NCBI GenBank assembly: GCA_002707495.1 | Contig: PAMZ01000003.1 | Span: 1-64,000, forward strand | Direction: 5' to 3' | Origin: Halobacteriovoraceae bacterium | Lineage (GTDB): Bacteria; Bdellovibrionota; Bacteriovoracia; Bacteriovoracales; Bacteriovoracaceae | Length of the DNA: 64,000 nt | Shown: positions 1 to 7,070 of the stretch, one piece after another | Layout of the letters: each line of letters opens with the position of its first letter | Position numbering within the stretch: the stretch's first letter is position 1 | The notes under the pieces: generated by a model | The model's database searches: none | The model's input: only the letters and a program-made list of their open reading frames with translations | Told to the model about the DNA's origin: nothing | Translations under genes and position numbers: made by a program

Positions 1-129
1 ATTGATATAATTAATATCAAAACTAATTTCATAAAGACTCCTAACCAACGTGCAGATATTCGAAAAGAAATTATTCCTGACAAAATAACACGAGAAATGT
101 TTTATCGTTCGACTTGGAGATTTTATTAA
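1..129 (+). CDS. C-terminal end of an unidentified protein (partial)
   Basis: An open frame enters at base 1 and ends at a TAA at 127-129, giving 42 residues that finish in STWRFY. The composition is protein-like (mixed charged and hydrophobic residues), but no domain can be recognised from so short a tail. The 5' part lies outside the window. It could also be a chance open stretch, because the region is AT-rich. Confidence 0.4.
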   Translation: MDIINIKTNFIKTPNQRADIRKEIIPDKITREMFYRSTWRFY

Positions 130-299
130 ATTTAGAATATCAATAGCTAAAAAAGCCTAAACGGTTTCTAGATCTTTTGATCGGTCTTAATGGGTCTTAT
201 GGTGACTTAATAAGTGTTTGAAACTTAGTTTTAAAATTAAGTAATATTAAGTAAAAAAGTGTCTTTTAGATAACAATTAGAATAAACTTAATTAGGATG

Positions 300-357
300 T
301 TTTTAAGATTTTTGCCATAAATATGAGGCTTGTTTGATTTTTTTAAAATCTTAAAAA
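300..357. other. Perfect 13-bp AT-rich inverted repeat at the 3' end of the RelA/SpoT gene
   Basis: TTTTTAAGATTTT at 300-312 is exactly complementary to AAAATCTTAAAAA at 345-357, and the right arm contains the stop codon of the minus-strand alarmone synthetase gene. It could serve as a weak AT-only terminator. The rest of 130-350 shows only AT-rich sequence with short tandem AATTAAGTAA-like repeats and no gene. Confidence 0.35.
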
Positions 358-1343
358 TCTCCAAGTTTAATCTTAGATAGGATTTCTAAAAGGTTTCTAG
401 TGTCCATAAAATAGTTTGGATATGATTTTCTTATATTTTCAAGGTCTTCAATATTAACAAAAACAATATTGGTATCTTTTGATGTTAACTCTTTATATGT
501 GTATATCTCTATCGCTTTTGCCACATCTTTTTTATTAAAAATTTCAATTCTCGTTTGGTTTCCTAGAAGGTCGAGTTCTAGTAATGCATACTTTCCAGCC
601 TTACCGGATGAGTTATATTTTTCTACGATGACATCCAAATTGTTGGTAGATGCATTCAATCTTTCTATTACGTTTAAGCGATCCATTAATGCTATTAATT
701 TCCTTTTTATTTGTTTTTCAGTTAATCCTAAGTGCTGAATCAAAGGAATCCTTTGCTCTTTATAAGCAAAAACGGAGCTTAGTAACTGAAAAAATTCCCT
801 CCACAACTTATCTCCTCCTCCCGTCTTAAAAGATGTATTTTGAAGCTCACCATATATCTCCACAGCAGTTGCCCAAGTATGTTGAAGCTCTGTTCTCAAT
901 TGAATCTCAATCATTTTTGATTTCTCAGATTGGTAGACTAAATGAATTCCCCGATAACCATCTTCTTTAGGTTTACTTTGATAGTCATCTAGTCTTTTTA
1001 AAATATGCTTAGTTTTAAGACCTCTCAATAATTCATAAGTAGCATCCAGCTCTTCAACATCTTTTAAGACGCACCTCACTCCTGCTATATCCTGAAGAGT
1101 GCTTAACCGCATACTTTTAAACCTCTTAAGCTTTATCTGAATCGATTCTATACGTTTTAATCTTCTTGCAAGGCTAGCTCTGTTTTTTTCGTCGACTCGA
1201 GTTTTCAATTTATTGAAGTAATAATCCAAGGTAGGTTCAAAGCTATTTCTCCACTTCAATAATTCTTGATAATTGGTGCCACTCAACTCACTCGACCCCT
1301 TTAGAGCCTCACCAATCTTATCTATTTTTGAGTTACTGATCAT
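351..1343 (-). CDS. RelA/SpoT-domain (p)ppGpp synthetase, single-domain type
   Basis: Predicted pyrophosphokinase that transfers pyrophosphate from ATP to a guanosine nucleotide (alarmone synthesis) in the cytoplasm. The synthetase core spans roughly residues 50-170. It carries the basic K/R-rich helix, QDIAGVR with the Mg-binding Asp85, the guanine-stacking GYRGIH at Tyr130, and EIQLRT with Glu146. All key catalytic residues are present. There is no HD hydrolase domain and no TGS/ACT region, so it is a stand-alone synthetase. The roughly 150-residue C-terminus is not recognised. Its lone position in an AT-rich edge next to a tRNA gene and repeats suggests an accessory gene. It could be a housekeeping small alarmone synthetase or a toxin-type (toxSAS/CapRel-like) enzyme; the sequence alone does not decide. 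Confidence 0.85.
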   Translation of the reverse strand: MISNSKIDKIGEALKGSSELSGTNYQELLKWRNSFEPTLDYYFNKLKTRVDEKNRASLARRLKRIESIQIKLKRFKSMRLSTLQDIAGVRCVLKDVEELDATYELLRGLKTKHILKRLDDYQSKPKEDGYRGIHLVYQSEKSKMIEIQLRTELQHTWATAVEIYGELQNTSFKTGGGDKLWREFFQLLSSVFAYKEQRIPLIQHLGLTEKQIKRKLIALMDRLNVIERLNASTNNLDVIVEKYNSSGKAGKYALLELDLLGNQTRIEIFNKKDVAKAIEIYTYKELTSKDTNIVFVNIEDLENIRKSYPNYFMDTRNLLEILSKIKLGDF

Positions 1344-1484
1344 AGTCTTTATTCTAGCCTATCGCTTTTTTTTATAAAGAAAAAAAAGTATAAAGTCTCG
1401 TATATATCTGTAATTACGTTAAAAAAGATAAAACTAAATACATCATTACTATTTTTTCTCAAGTATCTTTGCAGGGAATGAAAC

Positions 1485-1598
1485 GGGAGGATTTGTCTTC
1501 GGCCCATCCATGGGCCTTGCCCTTCGGGCTGCTCACAAGCTCGCATACATTTTTTAGCTTCATGCTAAAAAATTGAACCTTCGGTTCTCAATCCTCCC
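1485..1598. repeat. Multi-hairpin structured element, domain 1
   Basis: GGGAGGATT at 1485-1493 pairs with AATCCTCCC at 1590-1598 and encloses four hairpins: GGCCCA/TGGGCC at 1501-1516, GCCC/GGGC with a TTC loop at 1519-1529, TTTTTTAGC/GCTAAAAAA at 1550-1572, and GAACC/GGTTC with a TTC loop at 1575-1587. This is far too ordered for chance. It may be a palindromic intergenic repeat (REP/MITE-like) or a structured RNA. The closing arm GGGAGGATT is identical to the complement of the tRNA-Arg T-arm at 1741-1749. No protein gene is supported in 1344-1730. Confidence 0.6.
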
Positions 1599-1610
1599 TC
1601 GAATAAACCA

Positions 1611-1730
1611 TTTTAACAAAATTAGCCCATGCTTTTATTTGCAGAGAAGTGAGTCGACCAAGGCGTACATCAAGTACTCCGCGGGAGCGAACTTCGATAA
1701 AAATGAAATGATGGGCTGATTTTGTTGAAA
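1611..1730 (+). repeat. Structured element, domain 2: 20-bp helix abutting tRNA-Arg
   Basis: TTTTAACAAAATTAGCCCAT at 1611-1630 pairs along all 20 positions with 1711-1730. The two non-Watson-Crick pairs (1614/1727 and 1623/1718) are T with G on the plus strand, so they would be G-U in plus-strand RNA but A-C mismatches in minus-strand RNA. The enclosed 80 nt contain a GTAC/GTAC mini-hairpin. The element stops exactly at the tRNA CCA end. It looks like a folded RNA or a mobile single-strand-folded repeat; identity unknown. Confidence 0.5.
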
Positions 1731-1807
<77 letters not shown>

Positions 1808-1820
1808 GTGGAGGCTTAAG

Positions 1821-1849
1821 AAAATAATTGATTAGGCCATGGATGTCAA
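1821..1849 (-). promoter_or_regulatory. Sigma-70 promoter of tRNA-Arg
   Basis: On the minus strand TTGACA (1844-1849) is followed after exactly 17 bp by TATTTT (1821-1826). This places transcription start a few bases before the mature tRNA 5' end at 1807. It overlaps the 5' extension of the rsgA reading frame, which supports the later rsgA start. Confidence 0.7.
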
Positions 1850-1892
1850 CAGAATATGTACTACTTTCAGTCATTTATGGTATCTTGAGTCC

Positions 1893-2828
1893 ATGGAAGC
1901 AAAGATTATAAGGTCTTCAAAACGCGAATTTGACTGCCTTATTCTAGACAAAAAACAGGAAGTGAAGGCCGTTTGCCTGCGTGAAATCCTTAAAAAAGAG
2001 CATCCCGTGGTGGGAGATAAGGTCTTATTGCGGGAAATGGAAAGCGATGATCGCTTTGAAATCTATGAAGTCTGTGAGCGTCAAAATGAGATTTTTAGGC
2101 GAATCGTGAGATCTCGTAAAAAAAAGGTTATTGCCAGTAATTTAGATGCCATTTTAATCGTCACTTCCGTCTCCAAACCAGAATACAAACCCTTTTTAAT
2201 AGATCGTTATATCACCCGAACTGTTCAATGGAATATCCCAGCCATTGTCATCTTCAATAAAATGGACGAATTTGATAATCAGTTTGATCTTGAATTTGAA
2301 AAAAAGAAATTTGAATCTTTAGGCGTCAATTATTTTGAAATATCAAATGAAGTTAACTCGAGGTATTTCTCTCAGGTAGAAGATCTAAGATCACTTTTGC
2401 GAGGAAAAACCACCATCTGTTTAGGTCAATCCGGTGTAGGGAAATCAAGACTTATTTCTAGCCTGTCCGGCGGTGAAATTGAACTTCTCAGTGCAAGACT
2501 TGCCAAGGGAGTTGAAAAAGGTGCCCATACCACCACCTGGGCAGAGCTTATTGATTTAGGGGAATTCTTTATGGTGGACTCTCCCGGAGTGAGAACACTT
2601 TCTATTGCTGATATTTCTCCTGATGAGCTAATTGAATGTTTTCCAGATCTCGAACCTCTATTTGGACAATGTAAATTTAAAGACTGTCGCCACGAAAAAA
2701 AGAGTAAGGGATGCTATTTCAATGAGCTTAATGAAGAGAATCTGGAAGATCTCATTACCCTGCATAGGCTTCATGCCTACAAAAAAATGCGTGAAGAGGC
2801 GGAAACAATTCCAGATTGGCAAAGATAA
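1893..2828 (+). CDS. rsgA: Ribosome small subunit-dependent GTPase A (RsgA/YjeQ)
   Basis: Circularly permuted GTPase that acts late in 30S subunit maturation. In order: an N-terminal OB-fold-like region, the G4 motif NKMD, then G1 GQSGVGKS, the G2 region, G3 DSPGV, and a C-terminal zinc knuckle (C..C.H..C pattern in CKFKDCRHEKKSKGC). This G4-before-G1 order is diagnostic. The frame is open from an ATG at 1839, but the ATG at 1893 gives the usual family N-terminus (MEAKIIRSSKREF) and avoids the tRNA promoter; 311 aa. No clear Shine-Dalgarno is seen. Confidence 0.93.
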   Translation: MEAKIIRSSKREFDCLILDKKQEVKAVCLREILKKEHPVVGDKVLLREMESDDRFEIYEVCERQNEIFRRIVRSRKKKVIASNLDAILIVTSVSKPEYKPFLIDRYITRTVQWNIPAIVIFNKMDEFDNQFDLEFEKKKFESLGVNYFEISNEVNSRYFSQVEDLRSLLRGKTTICLGQSGVGKSRLISSLSGGEIELLSARLAKGVEKGAHTTTWAELIDLGEFFMVDSPGVRTLSIADISPDELIECFPDLEPLFGQCKFKDCRHEKKSKGCYFNELNEENLEDLITLHRLHAYKKMREEAETIPDWQR

Positions 2829-2905
2829 AACTGCCTAAAAACTCTACAGTGTATAAAAGTTACAAGAATAATCAATTACTTGGCCGTATTATTAGCTTCT
2901 AGCTT

Positions 2906-2921
2906 TGGCACGACGATTGCT
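2906..2921 (+). promoter_or_regulatory. Sigma-54 (-24/-12) promoter, perfect consensus
   Basis: TGGCACG at 2906-2912, four bases, then TTGCT at 2917-2921 matches the RpoN consensus TGGCACG-N4-TTGCW at every defined position. The predicted start near 2932 lies about 38 bp ahead of the ATG at 2970, which has a strong ribosome binding site (GGGGGA). Confidence 0.8.
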
Positions 2922-2969
2922 CCAATTAAACATATACAATTTAAGCATTTTTTCAATAAGGGGGAATAA

Positions 2970-3887
2970 ATGAAAAAATCAGTATGTGTATTGATGGTAG
3001 CATTTTCAACAGGGGTATTCGCATCAGACTCAAATATAATCGACGATAGTGAATCGCTTAACCCAGACAATGATAGTTTCAAACTTAACCAAGTTATAGA
3101 ATGTGCTTCTCAATTAGTAAGAGCTGAGGTTGTATCCGAAGAACAAAATAATAGTCTTAATCGCGGGGTAGAACTCATAAGAGAATCTGGAGGGATATCG
3201 ACGTTCAAAAGCTCCGTACTCCCCAACTCCTCTAGTGTGTCAAATCAGCTTTCCTCACACGGTATCAATCCAAGCTTTGAAATGATTAATGCTGTTTCAA
3301 TGGAAACAATATATGGACAAATCCTTGAGAGTGACCAAAGTGATGAGCTGATGAATATCGTTCGTGAAAATCAAGGAAATATAAATCAAGAGCTCGATAA
3401 CCTCAATTCAACACTTAATCCGTATGTTGACTTCAATGATTACCAAGGAAGATTTATTCATAAAAGCTTAGATAGTGATGAGTTGACTCCAGGGGTATTG
3501 AGTATAGAGGGAATTTCAAGCCAAGATGAACTGCAACTTAGCTACACTTCTAAATTAAGGCCTTACTTTTCTGTAGAAACGAGCACTAATATAACAGAAA
3601 ACTCATCTTCAAGTGAATCAACGATTTTGACAGGCCATCCCTCAAATATATTAAATCTTGAAATAGATTCTTCAGATTCTAATAAAAAATATAGACTCGC
3701 AAATAGGGATTCAGGAGAAATTCTCATAGAGTCTAATAATCATTTTGAAGTGTGTTCCGCAATACAAAGTTCAAATGAAGCAGCTCTTATTCCAACATTC
3801 AATGGTGGAAGGGAAGTTCAAAAACAAGTTGATGAAAGTGAATCAGCATCTCCTCAAAGACAATCAGCAGAAGTCGATCAACTTTAA
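2970..3887 (+). CDS. Exported protein of unknown function under sigma-54 control
   Basis: The 305-aa protein starts with a typical signal peptide (KK, then a hydrophobic stretch, cleavage after GVFA). The rest is acidic, rich in Ser, Asn and Asp, with no recognisable domain, and contains two cysteines (near residues 38 and 261) that could form a periplasmic disulfide. It is monocistronic: a perfect sigma-54 promoter lies ahead and a strong terminator follows. Function unknown. Sigma-54 dependence suggests expression in a particular growth or surface-associated state. Confidence 0.75.
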   Translation: MKKSVCVLMVAFSTGVFASDSNIIDDSESLNPDNDSFKLNQVIECASQLVRAEVVSEEQNNSLNRGVELIRESGGISTFKSSVLPNSSSVSNQLSSHGINPSFEMINAVSMETIYGQILESDQSDELMNIVRENQGNINQELDNLNSTLNPYVDFNDYQGRFIHKSLDSDELTPGVLSIEGISSQDELQLSYTSKLRPYFSVETSTNITENSSSSESTILTGHPSNILNLEIDSSDSNKKYRLANRDSGEILIESNNHFEVCSAIQSSNEAALIPTFNGGREVQKQVDESESASPQRQSAEVDQL

Positions 3888-3904
3888 AACCTATAAATTA
3901 CCTA

Positions 3905-3946
3905 GTCTCCGGTTAATATTTGAAATTAACCGGGGGCTCATTTTTT
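3905..3946 (+). terminator. Rho-independent terminator
   Basis: CCGGTTAAT (3909-3917), 7-nt loop, ATTAACCGG (3925-3933), with the stem extended outward by C-G and T-G pairs. A run of six T follows at 3941-3946. It closes the 2970 transcription unit. Confidence 0.85.
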
Positions 3947-4042
3947 AAGTTCTCCGACACAATATGACTGTAAATTTTTTTTTCACCCTTCAACTCGATA
4001 ATCAAAGTACAAACGTAAGTCATTAAAAACTAGCAATATTTT

Positions 4043-4058
4043 TGGAATAAGACTTGCA
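4043..4058 (+). promoter_or_regulatory. Probable sigma-54 promoter
   Basis: TGG (4043-4045), eight bases, TTGCA (4054-4058): the spacing of the -24 GG and -12 GC is exactly that of RpoN promoters, although the CACG part of the -24 box is not conserved (AATA). The start would fall near 4070, just ahead of the AGAGG ribosome binding site and the ATG at 4083. Confidence 0.5.
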
Positions 4059-4082
4059 AGTTAATAGCAAAGAGGTTTTTTT

Positions 4083-5693
4083 ATGAAGTTTATTCAACTT
4101 ATGCTTTTAAGTACGTTAGTCGGTGCATGTTTTTCTCCCCCTAAAGATACAGGGGCCAGAGATAAGGCAGACACCAATAAACAAAGCATCCAAGCGATGG
4201 AAGCTCGGATCGCTGAACTTAGTCAAAGACTGAGTGAAGCCGATAGCTCGAACACCCAGTCGGTTAGTTCGCAAGAAATTGAGCAATTAAGAGCGGAGCT
4301 GACAGAATTAATGGAGGCCACCACTCGCCTGCAAGAACAAAGATTCGAAGCGATTGAAAACAGGGTCGATAATTTACAGGTTTCAATAAATGCCAATACA
4401 GCGAATCTGGCAGAGCTTTCTTTATTAAGACAGCAAGTCAATGAAGAAGCAGTGACTGAAAATCCCCAAGTCACAGTAGATATAGATGCCCTTTCTGGGA
4501 TTACCGCCAGACTTGAAGCTCTTGAGAATCAAAGATTACAAATGCAAGCTCAGGTCGACTCAGCCATTCAAGCCGCTGAAAGAAGATGGAGAGACCAACT
4601 TGATTTGGCCTTGGCCGAAAACTCAGGACAGTTAACAGGCGAGATGCAAGATATGATCCTCGCTGAACGGGAAAGACTTCAAATCGAGCAGGCTCAAATG
4701 CAAAGACAAATTGACCAAATTGAGCGAACGCAACAATCCATTTATAGCTCACAAGCGAGATTAGATAATGAACTCAATGAAATTCGAGATGATCTGGATC
4801 AAAGAGATTCTTCTTCTGAAGCTTTAACTCAGATAAGAGCTCAAATGGCGAGAATTGAATCTAGAATGCAAGGTCTTGAAGATATTCCCGTTAATCCAGG
4901 CGATGAAGGTATTCTGAGCGAAATCTCAAGAAGAATGTATGAGCCTTGTTATAATGAGCTCGCCCAAGATAATTATTGCCTCAGTCAAGCAGCAACGATC
5001 AGAAGACTTGGCGGTGAATTTATCAATCCCATGAGATTTGATAGAAACCGAGCCGGACTTCTATCTTATTTGGCCATGTCAGGAGTGAGTCTCAGCTCAC
5101 TAATGGATAATATCGACAATATGATTACTCCTGGAAGTGATAATACCAGAGCCCTTTTTGCAAGATGTATGGAAGAAGATAATTTAACGATCACCCATCT
5201 TATCGCCCCTCAAAGGCAATGGCCTAGACTTGTGATTTTAGGCCTAGTCATGGAAAAAGCTGAAGCAAGCTTAGAGGCATTAAAAGATGCCGGTGAAGTA
5301 TCGAATTCTACTAGCCCTGTAACTCATTTTGTCGCGTGGTGGAGAAGTGAATGTTATCAAAGAGGTCTAAGTCCTAGCTCGAATGGACAAAGTGATCATG
5401 TTCATGGAGCCGCACTTGATTTAAGTTTTGCAGCTCAACCCAATAAAGATACCTTCGAATTTTATAAAGAATTCATCCGAGTGCATTTTTGGGAGAACGA
5501 TACATTTGGAGTTCTCTATCCTCTTCAAGCTGCTGATCTCACTATGAGAATTGGTGTTGGCCTAGGCCATGGAATTCATAATAATGGTCAGATGCATTTA
5601 GGTCTTTTCAGTGAAGAAGACCAAAGTATCGACAACCGCATGCAATGGACCTATGGTTCCAGTGCACACGGTGCCTATGAGGATACTCTTTAA
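4083..5693 (+). CDS. Coiled-coil lipoprotein with C-terminal M15-type peptidase domain
   Basis: A signal peptide with lipobox LVGAC predicts a lipid-anchored envelope protein. Residues about 25-270 are Glu/Gln/Arg-rich coiled coil. The C-terminal part matches the zinc D-Ala-D-Ala peptidase (M15/VanY-like) pattern SxHxxGxAxD at Ser437-Asp446, with His439 and Asp446 as ligands and a late His505 in GQMHLG as the third ligand. A cell-wall peptidase held away from the membrane by a coiled-coil stalk is the simplest reading. The 536 aa are much longer than plain M15 enzymes. It ends convergently with the next gene, sharing a TTAA stop palindrome. Confidence 0.75.
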   Translation: MKFIQLMLLSTLVGACFSPPKDTGARDKADTNKQSIQAMEARIAELSQRLSEADSSNTQSVSSQEIEQLRAELTELMEATTRLQEQRFEAIENRVDNLQVSINANTANLAELSLLRQQVNEEAVTENPQVTVDIDALSGITARLEALENQRLQMQAQVDSAIQAAERRWRDQLDLALAENSGQLTGEMQDMILAERERLQIEQAQMQRQIDQIERTQQSIYSSQARLDNELNEIRDDLDQRDSSSEALTQIRAQMARIESRMQGLEDIPVNPGDEGILSEISRRMYEPCYNELAQDNYCLSQAATIRRLGGEFINPMRFDRNRAGLLSYLAMSGVSLSSLMDNIDNMITPGSDNTRALFARCMEEDNLTITHLIAPQRQWPRLVILGLVMEKAEASLEALKDAGEVSNSTSPVTHFVAWWRSECYQRGLSPSSNGQSDHVHGAALDLSFAAQPNKDTFEFYKEFIRVHFWENDTFGVLYPLQAADLTMRIGVGLGHGIHNNGQMHLGLFSEEDQSIDNRMQWTYGSSAHGAYEDTL

Positions 5694-6244
5694 ATCATAC
5701 CTGGATCTTTATTTAAGGGAGAGGCCTCTTTGACTTTAGCGTTTGGAATCAAAGAAATCTTAACCGCTCCTTCAAAAGCTTCAGGGCCTTTAGCTGTGTA
5801 ACCTTCAGGTATACCAATACTCTTGGTGGATGAACTCATAGAGTAACTAGAAAAACTATTGCCGTTTTCATCACCTTTTGTCTCTTGACGAATTTCTGAT
5901 TTAATAGTGATTCGATTGTCGCGAGTTTGAATATCTAAATTGACATTATCACTTTCAGGTTTAATCAAAATCGTGATGCTTCCATCATCTTCATATTTTT
6001 CTTCTACAGAGACATTTTGTCCCGAACCTTTAAGACCTTGAGGCATTCCAAACGAGTCGTCCATTCGAAAAAAATCATCTTCCTCAAAAGCTTCGTTCAT
6101 CATATCCATCATGGACTTCATCATCTCTCGTCTTTGCTGCATGAATTCTTCTAAAAGCTCTTCATGAGTTCTAACGTTATTATTTTGAGCAAACGCATTC
6201 ATTCCCAGTAGTCCTAGCATTAAAACTAAAAATAATTTATTCAT
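5690..6244 (-). CDS. Exported small-heat-shock-like (alpha-crystallin fold) protein
   Basis: 184 aa with a clear signal peptide (LFLVLMLGLLGMNAFA). A Met/Glu-rich segment (RREMMKSMMDMMNE) precedes a region of about 90 residues that resembles the Hsp20 beta-sandwich: alternating strands, an acidic turn, and a terminal stretch IGIPEGYTAKG followed by AVKISLIP. The ATG at 6244 overlaps the TAA of the upstream gene (ATGAATAA), so translation is coupled; its GAGGTG ribosome site lies within that gene. A periplasmic chaperone role is inferred. Hsp20 proteins are normally cytoplasmic, so the signal peptide is unusual. Confidence 0.6.
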   Translation of the reverse strand: MNKLFLVLMLGLLGMNAFAQNNNVRTHEELLEEFMQQRREMMKSMMDMMNEAFEEDDFFRMDDSFGMPQGLKGSGQNVSVEEKYEDDGSITILIKPESDNVNLDIQTRDNRITIKSEIRQETKGDENGNSFSSYSMSSSTKSIGIPEGYTAKGPEAFEGAVKISLIPNAKVKEASPLNKDPGMI

Positions 6245-7040
6245 AAGACACCTCACTAAAATATTTCATCAAAATATCAATTCCATCTAAGATCGGAGCT
6301 GGACCTGGTTGTAAAAAAATTTCAGGTGCAACCTCATAAACCTTTCCCGTCTTTATGGCCGGGATCTCCTCATAACCTTCTCTTTTTTTTATCGAGTCCA
6401 ATTTCACTTTTTTTCCACACCAACATCCAAAAATGATATCAGGTTTGGCTTCGATAATTTCCTGATGGGAGACAAATCGATCCTTTGCGAGAACTCCTTG
6501 TGATTTCTCAAGGAAAACATTTTCTCCTCCACAAAGTTCGATCAACTCACTGACCCATTTTATAGCAGAGATCAGTGGATCATCCCATTCTTCGAAGTAA
6601 ACTTTTGGCCTTCTAGGTAAAGTTTTTGCAAATTCTCTGGCCTCACTTACCTTCGCCTCAAGCCTTTCTAATAATAAAGATGATGCCTCATCCGCTCCTG
6701 TCAACCGTCCCAACATATGAATATAGTTGAATATTTCCTCAATGGAGCGATGATTGGCGATAAATACGTTCTGTCCCAATTCAATCAAATCCCTCGCAAT
6801 ATCCTTTTGAATATCGGAGTGGCCTAAAATAAGATCAGGTTTATGTGCTAATATTTTAGGATAATTAGACGAAGTGAAAAAAGACACTTTGGGAAGTTGC
6901 TGCGCTTGGCTAGGACGTTTAACAAATGCCGAAACCCCAGCTATTCGATGCTCCTCTCCAAGAAGAAACAGAGTCTCGACGGACTCCTCGGTTAAGCATA
7001 TAATTTTGCTTGGGTAATTATAAGTTTTTAGTGTCTTCAT
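6237..7040 (-). CDS. Cobalamin-binding-like protein of the BtuF fold without signal peptide
   Basis: Resembles the cytosolic branch of BtuF-type binding proteins (COG0614). It starts with a beta strand and SVETLFLLGEE in place of the usual SATEIVYALG, then GVSAFVKRP, a PDLIL strand, a central backbone helix, and a second lobe with PDIIFGCWCGKK and GKVYEV. The ATG at 7040 (267 aa) is preferred over 7076, which would overlap the divergent dsbD start. No transporter genes are nearby. Binding of a corrinoid or other chelate is inferred from the fold only. Confidence 0.65.
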   Translation of the reverse strand: MKTLKTYNYPSKIICLTEESVETLFLLGEEHRIAGVSAFVKRPSQAQQLPKVSFFTSSNYPKILAHKPDLILGHSDIQKDIARDLIELGQNVFIANHRSIEEIFNYIHMLGRLTGADEASSLLLERLEAKVSEAREFAKTLPRRPKVYFEEWDDPLISAIKWVSELIELCGGENVFLEKSQGVLAKDRFVSHQEIIEAKPDIIFGCWCGKKVKLDSIKKREGYEEIPAIKTGKVYEVAPEIFLQPGPAPILDGIDILMKYFSEVSYE

Positions 7041-7070
7041 GCACCAAGTATAACCTTTAAGGAGAAATTT

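Noticed and set aside
1349-1546. Minus-strand 65-codon ORF (MRACEQPEGQGPWMG...)
   Set aside because: It runs through the hairpins of the structured element, has no ribosome site and ends in a Phe-rich low-complexity tail.
1519-1587. UUCG tetraloops as proof of RNA strand
   Set aside because: The best pairing of GCCCTTCGGGC and GAACCTTCGGTTC leaves a three-base TTC loop, so these hairpins do not indicate a strand.
1485-1730. Integron attC site
   Set aside because: The TTTTAAC/GTTGAAA ends look faintly attC-like, but there is no integrase, no array of similar sites and the simple-site consensus is not met.
1839-1892. Longer N-terminus of RsgA
   Set aside because: It lies over the tRNA-Arg promoter and does not match RsgA N-termini.
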